Of a stretch of DNA of 64,000 nucleotides, positions 44,665 through 54,441 are shown in pieces. Made by a program: the position numbers and the translations under genes. The DNA is from Thereva unica (lineage: Eukaryota; Arthropoda; Insecta; Diptera; Therevidae), in the NCBI GenBank assembly GCA_949987705.1, contig OX465282.1, positions 14,124,501 to 14,188,500 on the forward strand, read 5' to 3'. Positions within the stretch are counted from its first letter, which is position 1. The number at the start of each line of letters is the position of its first letter. The notes beneath the pieces were generated by a model. It saw only the letters and a list, made by a program, of their open reading frames with translations, ran no database searches and had not been told where the DNA came from.

Positions 44665-45825
44665 ATGTCGGATTCCGAACAACCAGATGTGTCTGAAGCC
44701 CCCGGGGGCGAAGCTAGTCCATCCTTTCCCGGCTTCAGTGAAAGTCACCTAGAATCAGATAGACAAGCCACAGTACGTCAGCAAATCGAAATTACGGTAG
44801 CTAAGCTACAAGCTCAACTGGCAGCACTGCCTCCCAATACTGATGTGGCACCTGCGCCCGTTCCATTAAAAACAGATCCAGCCAGCTCCACCGCTGAGCC
44901 AAATCCGGCATATAGTCAATTTAAAACTCCAGACTTACGTTTTATTGCTAGACCGTCTAAGTCTCAGCAGGCTACACGCCACCCTTCTGTTGTGTTATCT
45001 TGGAACATCACGTTCTCAGGTCAATCTAGTGGACTTACAGCTGAACAATTCATGTTCAGACTGGAAAGCAAGGCTAAAGATGCATCCGTATCTGATCAAG
45101 AGCTTTGTGCCAACGTATCATCCTTACTTAAGGATCGAGCAGCTACCTGGTACTGGAACCAATTTCGTCGGGAATTCCTAAATCCCGAATGGTCCGATTT
45201 TCGCAGGAACTTCCAAGCCCATTTCAAGTCCCATGACTCGGATCTGTACACCATTAAATCTATGGTCGAGTTAAAGCAACTTCAAGACTCCTTCGATGAG
45301 TACTTAGACAAGATGATTGCCTTGCACAACAAAATGGAGAATCCAATTTCGGAATCTCAGCTGACGGGTATCTTGGTCGAAAACCTAAATTATGCTACGG
45401 GCAGTACATTGGTAGGACGGCAATTCAGAACCATAAAGGAATTAAGAGAGCAATGCCTTAAAGTCGAACGCTGGCATTTAAATAAAAAAATGGAACGTAG
45501 GACGAATCTAAGAGTCCACGAGCTCGAGACTGATTTCGCGGTAGGGTCCGCTTCCGAGCCATTAGATCCATACTTCCACGAGATCGAAGCTCTCCAAAGT
45601 CCCAACTTCGACCTCACTCGTCGACAACTTAAGTGTTGGAATTGCCTGCAGCCAGGCCACCCGTTCTACGACTGTCCCTCTGAAACTCGGAACGTCTTTT
45701 GCTATAGGTGCGGAAATCCTGGGGTAGTGTCACCCAAGTGTCATTGCCAGGGAAACCGACAAATGGGCGCGAGGCAGCGTGGGAACCCGCGTCCACCGCA
45801 GGCACCTCAGCCACCCCCACAGTAA
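44665..45825 (+). CDS. gag: Gag protein of the LTR element, unit 1
   Basis: Gag is the structural protein that packages retroelement RNA into particles. I start at the first ATG (44,665), giving 386 aa; the frame is open upstream only through a TTG. An acidic N terminus precedes a retrotransposon Gag domain at about residues 125-260, with AATWYWNQFRREF, WSDFRRNFQAHF and FDEYLDKM. The nucleocapsid end has one perfect CCHC zinc knuckle (residues 324-337, CX2CX4HX4C). A second knuckle (346-359) has Val in place of the His. The tail is Pro/Gln-rich. A GGGAAAC slippery site at 45,750 allows -1 read-through into the protease frame. It is identical to the copy in unit 2. Confidence 0.92.
   Translation: MSDSEQPDVSEAPGGEASPSFPGFSESHLESDRQATVRQQIEITVAKLQAQLAALPPNTDVAPAPVPLKTDPASSTAEPNPAYSQFKTPDLRFIARPSKSQQATRHPSVVLSWNITFSGQSSGLTAEQFMFRLESKAKDASVSDQELCANVSSLLKDRAATWYWNQFRREFLNPEWSDFRRNFQAHFKSHDSDLYTIKSMVELKQLQDSFDEYLDKMIALHNKMENPISESQLTGILVENLNYATGSTLVGRQFRTIKELREQCLKVERWHLNKKMERRTNLRVHELETDFAVGSASEPLDPYFHEIEALQSPNFDLTRRQLKCWNCLQPGHPFYDCPSETRNVFCYRCGNPGVVSPKCHCQGNRQMGARQRGNPRPPQAPQPPPQ
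45750..45756 (+). promoter_or_regulatory. -1 ribosomal frameshift site, unit 1
   Basis: GGGAAAC is a canonical X-XXY-YYZ heptamer, and it is phased G-GGA-AAC in the gag frame. The protease frame is -1 to gag and has no ATG in the overlap, so frameshifting is the expected route. A GC-rich stretch (45,765-45,790) could form a weak downstream hairpin. Confidence 0.85.
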
Positions 45826-46622
45826 ATAAATCAGCCGGTAATCCTCACCCAGATGAGTCGTTCTCGATATTAGTCGAGTCAAACTTTCATTCCAGTTGTG
45901 ACGATCCCCCAGTATTTCCCTCGGAGGAATCCAGAGCCTCCTTCATTTCGAGATGGAATAACTACCAAAAAGTCCGCGAGCGAATCTTTTCAAATTCCCA
46001 TCGGGTATGTTCTCGTCATAGAATTCCAAATATTCGGCAATTAGCCAAGGAGAAACGTCGGTTTTCACACATGATTGTTTCTGCCATCTTCAATGACCAT
46101 TCAGATGAAAGACCTTTCGCGAGTATAACCCTCGGCGACGTAGCCATGACTGGGTTACTAGACAGCGGCGCCTCCATAACCTGCCTGGGAAGGGGTGTCG
46201 AGTCATTTTTAGAAGACCATCCTGAATGTAAACTACATTCCTTAAATACGTCTTTACAAACTGCCGATGGTACACCCCAGCGAGTTTTAGGGTATATCAA
46301 AGCTCCCGTTTCCTTCGCAGGACGAACTCATTTGATGACAATATTCGCTGTACCCAGTTTAAGTCAGAAGCTGTATTTGGGGTACGACTTTTGGAAGTTA
46401 TTCGGCATCCTTCCCCAGATAGTTGGCGAGCTGAACGCTCCGGCCGTATTGTCCATGACTCAAGATTTGTCTAATGTTCAACTACCTCAGTTAGAGCGAG
46501 TCAAGGCAACCTTTCCCTCCTTTGATGTCTTGGGTTTGGGGAAAACCCATTTGGAGGAACATATAATTGATGTTGGAGATTCAGTCCCCATCAAACAAAG
46601 ACACTATCCCGTGTCGCCCTAA
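45750..46622 (+). CDS. Truncated Pol frame: aspartic protease only, unit 1
   Basis: Entered by -1 frameshift from gag, this frame encodes a retropepsin that would mature Gag. The catalytic motif LLDSGAS (D-S-G codons at 46,161-46,169) is followed by SLQTADGTPQRVLGY in flap position and LYLGYDFWKLFGI, equivalent to the conserved ILGxDFL segment. The frame then enters the linker to reverse transcriptase (HIIDVGDSVPIKQ, ending PVSP) and stops at TAATAA (46,620). In gypsy Pol the RT core starts just after this point. So RT, RNase H and integrase are lost while the protease looks intact. The annotation begins at the slippery site because no ATG precedes it in frame. Confidence 0.88.
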   Translation, partial: GKPTNGREAAWEPASTAGTSATPTVNKSAGNPHPDESFSILVESNFHSSCDDPPVFPSEESRASFISRWNNYQKVRERIFSNSHRVCSRHRIPNIRQLAKEKRRFSHMIVSAIFNDHSDERPFASITLGDVAMTGLLDSGASITCLGRGVESFLEDHPECKLHSLNTSLQTADGTPQRVLGYIKAPVSFAGRTHLMTIFAVPSLSQKLYLGYDFWKLFGILPQIVGELNAPAVLSMTQDLSNVQLPQLERVKATFPSFDVLGLGKTHLEEHIIDVGDSVPIKQRHYPVSP

Positions 46623-48377
46623 TAAGGCATCACGCCGGCTTCACCGGTCAACTGATAGGGTGCCATTAAGCCGCTTAGTTTCTCCCCGCGGTGGCACACC
46701 TCTTTGGTTTTCCTTGGTTGTCTGGGGCCAAGGTTTGAGTCTGTACTTGATTTGGAGCTGCCAGACCAGTTCCCTGAGGCACGGTCCCCTCATTCTTTTG
46801 TCCCGGGGTCAGAGAAGACTTCCACAGGCGAAGGTGCTTGCTGCAGTACCTTAGGCCTCAACTACTTCCGTTTCTCTTTACTTTTTATATCGGTTCCTCT
46901 TAAACATTTCAACCTATAGATCTTTTGCTAGCAGCAGCCTCTGATTTTGAATTGTTCCCGTCAGGCTAGCTCGCTGTCTGGCTAACAAGCGCAACGCTTG
47001 GCACTGCGCGAGTCAGTCCTGACCATGGAACCTCCTCCTTGTTTTTTTATTTTAGTATGGTCTGATGGACGCCTTGTCATTAAGTCTGCTCTCGTCTGGG
47101 TTCTCAGGCGTATATCGCCTGACCTTGCGACAGGCTTGGTGACAAGGTCAAATGTAGTGTGTTCTCGGTGGGGTCTGGTTGCAAGTGACTGATGTTCACT
47201 TGGCCAGATCGTTGGTTGCCTGGTGGCATTTGTGTTTGTCCCTTAAGTTCCATCAGACCCCGTTTAGTCGTAGTCCTTCTGTCGTCTCACCTGCCTGGTC
47301 TTGGCAGTGTTGCTGACCCGCAGTGGAGCGGCAGACCGGCTGCAAATACCTAACAGAGGCTATCTCCTACCTTTCATAACTTCTATTTTTACCGTATTAC
47401 GAAAACTTCTCTTCCCCGGGGCGGACCATTCACCTTTCGTTTATGTTATAATAATATATTTTCATTGTGTCCTTGCTCAAAACTTTTTTCATTTAAACCT
47501 CTAACACGTTGTTAGTAGACCAAACAGACTGCCACAACACTAATCTCCTCTCCCGTACGGGGCTCCATCGATCTGACGATCCTCACTCGTCATCCACTAG
47601 GCTCTCACTAGAACCTCAGAGAAACCGTCGCGGCGCGACAACCCTTTTCTCTTCCCAACCTCCTACGTGGGGTTATATTTCTATCAGAACACTTCTTTAC
47701 TAATTAATGGGGTCACGCGGAAATTGGAACCAGTTTCTCACTTTAATTTCCCTTCGGCTCCAAAATTCTTTTTTCATGTTCTATGAAGCAAAATTAGGGG
47801 AAACAACCCATAACACCCCTTATAAGCAAAGGTCTTGACAGATAACGCTTTAGAGGATTCTCTTGAGCTCACTTTGAACTAATAACCACTATTATCTACT
47901 TTCTCTTGCTAATTTAACACAACATTGTTCCTTTTTGCTGTGTCAAAATCCCTTTCAACTTCGTCCAGGTCAGTTGTGGACGCTTTGCAGTTGCAACACA
48001 TGCCAAAACCCATTAGGAATGACACTTTCCGATGGATCGGACACTGCATTTCGACTCTCCCAATAAGGGAAATATGCCACTTATGGCAGGAAGTCATTGT
48101 TTGCTCCCTATCACTTTGAAACGTTTTGCTTACGTCAAAATCACATTATAAGCAATACAACATGCGTTGTTGGTTCCTACCAACTGATAATGGGGAGCGT
48201 TGCTTTTGCCTTTCCTCTTTTGTTTCAGCGAGGACCCACCCTCAACACTTCACCCAGTGTGACTGAAACTCTTTAAATCTCACTCTCTTTTACCATGCTA
48301 CACTTACCATTGCACTTAAATACTTAAATGTATTGTTTCCTCTTGGCATCCACATCTCCCGTAAACAGCTCAGCTTA
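46623..48377 (+). other. 3' non-coding region with mirrored hairpin module, unit 1
   Basis: No RT, RNase H, integrase or envelope frame is readable in any frame; the short ORFs are uninformative. It contains hairpins A (CAAGCG-CAA-CGCTTG, 46,986-47,000), C (CCTTGTCA 47,072-47,079 with TGACAAGG 47,140-47,147, enclosing CAGGCG-TATAT-CGCCTG 47,105-47,121) and B (CAAGTGA-loop-TCACTTG, 47,182-47,202). TTTAGTATGG again precedes C. TGTCCCTT follows B here and in the 5' leader. Confidence 0.7.
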
Positions 48378-48440
48378 GCCCGGCTAGCTCAGTCGGTAGA
48401 GCGAGACTCTTTATCTCAGGATCATGGGTCGAGCCACACG
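48378..48440 (+). pseudogene. tRNA-Lys(CTT) fossil inside the retroelement, unit 1
   Basis: GCCCGGCTAGCTCAGTCGGT followed by AGAGC matches the first 25 bases of animal tRNA-Lys(CTT) exactly. The anticodon arm GAGACTCTTTATCTC retains CTT but has T at position 37 where a purine is expected. Two bases are missing before the anticodon arm and one T in the T-loop, and the 3' acceptor strand is replaced by unrelated sequence. It cannot be a working tRNA. The primer site of this same element is complementary to the 3' end of this same tRNA. Confidence 0.88.
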
Positions 48441-48638
48441 AGCTTAACAGGGAGCCCCCACTCTTTTCTCATCGGTAGTCTTAATGTACTATCTCTCAGG
48501 ATCATTATAATTCAGGCCAACAACGGCTTAGTTTCCTCCTTGTTTCAGTTATTTCTTTAGAAAATAACCATTAGGACCTTAGCCTCCGTCTTTCGGCTCC
48601 TCTCTCCATTCTCTCCGTTCGGTCTAGAGTATCCGCGT

Positions 48639-51058
48639 TGTAACGGTCGGCGGTAAAACCGAAGCTGACATAAAAATCCCTTAATTTAATCTCGACCATT
48701 CTCTACGGCTATTACCCGTTCGAATAAAAATCTAAACAACCCCCTTTTATTTCCGCGCAATATCCATTCAAAAAAATATAAAAATCCAAAAAGAAAAATT
48801 CTCGTTCTTACTCAGCATAAGAAAATCTTCTCGCACCGAAAATTTCGAAGGAAAACCTTTGCCTAATTGCGCACGCCTATGTCCTTAGCCCATGGTTAAA
48901 CGCCCACCCACACATCGACATCGGTCCAGAAAATTCTTTCGGGTAGCAGCGCAGCCAATCCAGGCCCTTGGCGCAAGAATAATCGCATGACGCCGGGGCA
49001 CACATAGAAATAATGTATGTAGCCTGCATGTATGGATATGGACTCATAGACAAATATTCAATGAGGCGAGCACAGGAATTCCGGCTAGCGCTATTGCCCC
49101 GCCCCCCAAAAAGCCACGCTAACCTTATAAGGAGACGAACGGATGGAAATTTCCATGAAGCGTCTCGCTGAAGTGGCGAATATTTTTTCGATGAGAAGAA
49201 CGAGTAGTCAGTCAGTCGGCAGTAGACATTAGAACCAACAAGTTGGGTCCGAGAAATAACTTAGCTTCTGAGTGAAAAAAAAAAAAAAAAAAAGAGAAGT
49301 GCTGTGGCGAAACTGTAAGGCGAGTGTCCTGATTTTTTCGGTGGTTTAACCAACGCGAATTGTTTTTACTGAAAAAGATCGGACAACCGTAATAAAATTT
49401 ATGTGTTACGTATTGTAGTATAAAAATGCAGTGGAATGCTAGCGTTATTGCGGAAAAACCCGGTTCATTTTTTTTTTGAGACCTTACATTGCAATTGTCT
49501 GTTGTGCGAATAATTAATAGTAAAATATTAGGATCCCCGGATTCCGGAAAAGTTTATAATCGGCTGAAACAGTGAGCAATCTGGTTATTTTTTCGCAAAA
49601 ATTTGACTACCACCACAATAGAAAACGATGAAGAGGAAGGACGGGAATGTGCAACGAATCTAAGTTGTTATATGTAAATATATATGTATGTATTATATTT
49701 GTTATTAGTTTCTAATACTTGACGATAAGAGATTCAATTTTTTTATATATATATAATCCTAACCGAAAATGAAATAAGTTACCATGGCGGTAAACATATG
49801 AAAATTATTAAAGAATTAAGTTTATTTAGCATTAATTGACTAAGGTCTAACACTGGAACTCTGTTTTTTTGTTGTAAAAAGTATGTGCATAGGTTAAAAC
49901 AGTGATAAATACAGAAAATTAAGTTTTTTTTCCGAACTGTAATCCTAAAAGAAAAGGAAAAGATTTTTTTTGTACATAATCAGGACGTTGTAAGAATGGC
50001 AAGGAGGGAGTGGTAAAATCCGATAAATGTAACGAACTTCATAGTGCACTAGTTATTAAGTCTTTTTTGAAAAGGAAACTCATTTGTTTATGTTTAACTT
50101 TTATTCCTGATTTTTTTTGCATATATGAGTATTTAGTATTAGTACATTTATTGTTATGAATACACCAATTGTTACGTGGTTTCACGCGTATCTAGGAAAA
50201 GACAGTGGGCCCCTGAAAAATAAAATAAAAGAAATGTAAAGGTAAAATGAATTAATAATAGTATGTTATGAGATAAATACAAAAAAAAAATTTTGTTAAA
50301 AAAAGATCACTCCCAACAAAAGAAAAAAAACGGAGAAAAGAATTGAAATAATCCAGTAGTTATTAAATAAAAATAATGTAAACGTTGCCATTGTACCAAA
50401 ATTTATTTTTTTTTGTTCCATTCTTTCTTCTTCACAAAAAATTTATAAGATTTAAATAAGCAGCAAAGTGGTAAGTTTTTATTGCTCCTGTGCCATGTTT
50501 CTTTTTTTGTTGGCGCGTGCCAAGCGGTTGTACATTCTCAGCGCCATGTAAGATGACGTAGGGGAGAACCGGAGCGTGGGGACTGGTGGGAGGCTGTGTG
50601 CCCGCCCATAAGATGTAAGTACTTGTGGTAACTAGTTTTTTTCAGGTTTCATATCCGTTCGCGACCGCCCGCGTGGCTGTGCCCGGTAGACTCTTTTCCC
50701 TCTCGATGGCCCTGGACGGGTCCCTACGTCGCCCCTTTTGTTTTTTGGGGGTTTTTTTTCTCGGCACGAATGTTTTTATTTTTCAACTGTCTTGTCCGTC
50801 AGCCTACATGCACTACGAACCCCCCCCATCCGGCGAGTTAGTTTGAGTACCGCAAGCGTGCCAACAACCCCCGTGTATAGTAGGCCATTGAATTTTTCGG
50901 CGATACCTTTTCCAGATCGATCGTCCAGCCATCCCTATCGCTATGAATACCCCTGTCCCTTTTTTTGTAATTTGCTTGTATGGCCCCGTGTGGCCGTATC
51001 CTTCCTCTCTGGTCCTTCGTGCTACCACTGGAGTACACACTTTTCCCCGACAGTTACA
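48639..51058 (+). repeat. LTR 2 (2,420 bp), shared by both units
   Basis: Same termini as LTR 1. It carries G at 50,676 and GGGGG ending at 50,751, as in LTR 3. The initiator A is at 49,214 and the DPE at 49,241-49,245. The sequence immediately upstream (TCTAGAGTATCCGCGT) is not a polypurine tract. Confidence 0.95.
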
Positions 51059-51062
51059 AAAA

Positions 51063-51080
51063 TGGCGCCCAACGTTGGCT
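51063..51080 (+). other. Primer-binding site for tRNA-Lys, unit 2
   Basis: Same sequence and spacing as in unit 1. Confidence 0.9.
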
Positions 51081-51508
51081 AGTTCCTCTAGTCGATGCTT
51101 AGTTCGGTTATGTCTGATCGTCACTTGTTGACATTACTTTTTCTCTCGGCAATTTTGATTTTCTTCTTCCTTCGAAAGGTTTCCCAATTCGAGCTAACTT
51201 CCTTTCTTTAAGTCAGTATTCCATTTGTAAGACCGATAGTTAGTTTTTTTGTGTGGCATCGGCCATCGAGAGAGGCCGGTAGTGGACTCTCTTCATATTA
51301 GTCCCTCTTTCTCATTCCAAGTCCCTCCGGTTAATTGGGTATGGGTTTTGGTACCTATCGCGGTATCATCTCCCTTACAGCTGTTCCTTTTCTGTTTGGC
51401 CTTGACGGCTTATGAACTTTAATTCAATTTTTTTCATTGAACGGTACGGTTCAACTAGTTTTGCCTGCGGTAACTTCCAAATTGTTTACCTTGCTCGCCC
51501 ATGTGAGT

Positions 51509-51779
51509 CTGTCAGTTCCTAGTACCAAGCGCGTCGCTTGCTAGTGCGACGACTCTGGTGGGGCAGCTGGTGAGGGCCTCTTGCTGTCTGGCTTCATGTG
51601 ACTGTTGTTCACATGGCTTGCGCAGGGGTCATCATCTGGTTGTCCCTTCCATGATCGAAGCAATACCGCTCAATTATGTTTTCTCCTTTGTTTAGTATGG
51701 CCAAGTTGAGGGATGGGCCACTGTCTTACAATGATCCTGGTAACAGGCAGTTGCCTGCCAGTGCGGTAAGACAGTTGTC
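51509..51779 (+). other. 5' leader hairpin module, unit 2
   Basis: Copy of the unit 1 module: A at 51,526-51,540, B at 51,595-51,615 and C at 51,720-51,775. The remainder of the leader (51,081-52,483) is non-coding as in unit 1. Confidence 0.65.
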
Positions 51780-52483
51780 CCTCTCTCAATGCGGTCCCGG
51801 TGTATCCTCTGCTTGGACGGCCTTCCGGAATTTCAGTTATCTTCGTCACTGATCCGTCGTGGCTGTCAAACAGGGATCAATTAAAATCAATGGAAGTTCT
51901 AACCCCTTCTTATTTCGTCATAGTCATGCGTCCGGTTGCGGCGGGGGATGAATCCTGAAAGGTAGAGTTGACCGAGGCAGATGGGTTGCCACTCTCCTCG
52001 GCCAATTCATATTCTGGTAAGTGCTGAATTGTTGTTGGGTGTACGGCCTTTCTTCTGGGAACCACGCTCAGGTCCCATCTAATTAATTAATTTATCGCGT
52101 TAATAATAATTATTTACGTTTTTGTTTATGTATACGATTGTTAAGTCTCGCGTTAGGCGAGTACAATTTAAATTCAATTAAATAATTACCTTAATGTCTT
52201 TCACGTCCGGAGTTTGTTTACGGTTTTTTTATTATCTCGCGTAGTTGCAAGTAGTCGTTTTCTGAGTTTAATTAATAATTATCTTTAATATTTTCCACGT
52301 CCCGAGTTTATCTAAGATTTTTTATTTTTCGCGTAATTTTAAGCGCAATTTATCAAAGCGTATTGGTATCTCTTGCGTTGATATTATATATACGGTATAG
52401 TTTATAAATAAGGGGGCACGTCTCCTACGTGAAATTTCTTTCGTCTACTAGTATTCGGTTATCCCTTGTTGACAACCATCGTT

Positions 52484-53644
52484 ATGTCGGATTCCGAACA
52501 ACCAGATGTGTCTGAAGCCCCCGGGGGCGAAGCTAGTCCATCCTTTCCCGGCTTCAGTGAAAGTCACCTAGAATCAGATAGACAAGCCACAGTACGTCAG
52601 CAAATCGAAATTACGGTAGCTAAGCTACAAGCTCAACTGGCAGCACTGCCTCCCAATACTGATGTGGCACCTGCGCCCGTTCCATTAAAAACAGATCCAG
52701 CCAGCTCCACCGCTGAGCCAAATCCGGCATATAGTCAATTTAAAACTCCAGACTTACGTTTTATTGCTAGACCGTCTAAGTCTCAGCAGGCTACACGCCA
52801 CCCTTCTGTTGTGTTATCTTGGAACATCACGTTCTCAGGTCAATCTAGTGGACTTACAGCTGAACAATTCATGTTCAGACTGGAAAGCAAGGCTAAAGAT
52901 GCATCCGTATCTGATCAAGAGCTTTGTGCCAACGTATCATCCTTACTTAAGGATCGAGCAGCTACCTGGTACTGGAACCAATTTCGTCGGGAATTCCTAA
53001 ATCCCGAATGGTCCGATTTTCGCAGGAACTTCCAAGCCCATTTCAAGTCCCATGACTCGGATCTGTACACCATTAAATCTATGGTCGAGTTAAAGCAACT
53101 TCAAGACTCCTTCGATGAGTACTTAGACAAGATGATTGCCTTGCACAACAAAATGGAGAATCCAATTTCGGAATCTCAGCTGACGGGTATCTTGGTCGAA
53201 AACCTAAATTATGCTACGGGCAGTACATTGGTAGGACGGCAATTCAGAACCATAAAGGAATTAAGAGAGCAATGCCTTAAAGTCGAACGCTGGCATTTAA
53301 ATAAAAAAATGGAACGTAGGACGAATCTAAGAGTCCACGAGCTCGAGACTGATTTCGCGGTAGGGTCCGCTTCCGAGCCATTAGATCCATACTTCCACGA
53401 GATCGAAGCTCTCCAAAGTCCCAACTTCGACCTCACTCGTCGACAACTTAAGTGTTGGAATTGCCTGCAGCCAGGCCACCCGTTCTACGACTGTCCCTCT
53501 GAAACTCGGAACGTCTTTTGCTATAGGTGCGGAAATCCTGGGGTAGTGTCACCCAAGTGTCATTGCCAGGGAAACCGACAAATGGGCGCGAGGCAGCGTG
53601 GGAACCCGCGTCCACCGCAGGCACCTCAGCCACCCCCACAGTAA
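52484..53644 (+). CDS. gag: Gag protein of the LTR element, unit 2
   Basis: The protein is identical to the unit 1 Gag (386 aa from the ATG at 52,484), with the intact CCHC knuckle and the degenerate second knuckle. Identity at this length implies a very recent duplication, active homogenisation, or an assembly duplication. Confidence 0.92.
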   Translation: MSDSEQPDVSEAPGGEASPSFPGFSESHLESDRQATVRQQIEITVAKLQAQLAALPPNTDVAPAPVPLKTDPASSTAEPNPAYSQFKTPDLRFIARPSKSQQATRHPSVVLSWNITFSGQSSGLTAEQFMFRLESKAKDASVSDQELCANVSSLLKDRAATWYWNQFRREFLNPEWSDFRRNFQAHFKSHDSDLYTIKSMVELKQLQDSFDEYLDKMIALHNKMENPISESQLTGILVENLNYATGSTLVGRQFRTIKELREQCLKVERWHLNKKMERRTNLRVHELETDFAVGSASEPLDPYFHEIEALQSPNFDLTRRQLKCWNCLQPGHPFYDCPSETRNVFCYRCGNPGVVSPKCHCQGNRQMGARQRGNPRPPQAPQPPPQ

Positions 53645-54441
53645 ATAAATCAGCCGGTAATCCTCACCCAGATGAGTCGTTCTCGATATTAGTCGAGTCA
53701 AACTTTCATTCCAGTTGTGACGATCCCCCAGTATTTCCCTCGGAGGAATCCAGAGCCTCCTTCATTTCGAGATGGAATAACTACCAAAAAGTCCGCGAGC
53801 GAATCTTTTCAAATTCCCATCGGGTATGTTCTCGTCATAGAATTCCAAATATTCGGCAATTAGCCAAGGAGAAACGTCGGTTTTCACACATGATTGTTTC
53901 TGCCATCTTCAATGACCATTCAGATGAAAGACCTTTCGCGAGTATAACCCTCGGCGACGTAGCCATGACTGGGTTACTAGACAGCGGCGCCTCCATAACC
54001 TGCCTGGGAAGGGGTGTCGAGTCATTTTTAGAAGACCATCCTGAATGTAAACTACATTCCTTAAATACGTCTTTACAAACTGCCGATGGTACACCCCAGC
54101 GAGTTTTAGGGTATATCAAAGCTCCCGTTTCCTTCGCAGGACGAACTCATTTGATGACAATATTCGCTGTACCCAGTTTAAGTCAGAAGCTGTATTTGGG
54201 GTACGACTTTTGGAAGTTATTCGGCATCCTTCCCCAGATAGTTGGCGAGCTGAACGCTCCGGCCGTATTGTCCATGACTCAAGATTTGTCTAATGTTCAA
54301 CTACCTCAGTTAGAGCGAGTCAAGGCAACCTTTCCCTCCTTTGATGTCTTGGGTTTGGGGAAAACCCATTTGGAGGAACATATAATTGATGTTGGAGATT
54401 CAGTCCCCATCAAACAAAGACACTATCCCGTGTCGCCCTAA
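53569..54441 (+). CDS. Truncated Pol frame: aspartic protease only, unit 2
   Basis: Identical to unit 1: slippery GGGAAAC at 53,569-53,575, catalytic D-S-G codons at 53,980-53,988, and a stop at 54,439 at the threshold of the RT domain. Because both units lack the same segment, the loss predates the dimer. Confidence 0.88.
   Translation, partial: GKPTNGREAAWEPASTAGTSATPTVNKSAGNPHPDESFSILVESNFHSSCDDPPVFPSEESRASFISRWNNYQKVRERIFSNSHRVCSRHRIPNIRQLAKEKRRFSHMIVSAIFNDHSDERPFASITLGDVAMTGLLDSGASITCLGRGVESFLEDHPECKLHSLNTSLQTADGTPQRVLGYIKAPVSFAGRTHLMTIFAVPSLSQKLYLGYDFWKLFGILPQIVGELNAPAVLSMTQDLSNVQLPQLERVKATFPSFDVLGLGKTHLEEHIIDVGDSVPIKQRHYPVSP

Noticed and set aside
48378..48440. Functional tRNA-Lys gene
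   Set aside because: Missing bases in the D-anticodon junction and T-loop, an altered position 37 and a lost acceptor 3' strand rule it out.
46623..48638. Possible env or integrase gene after the protease
   Set aside because: Small frames here have no HHCC, DDE, RT or membrane-protein pattern that I can see.
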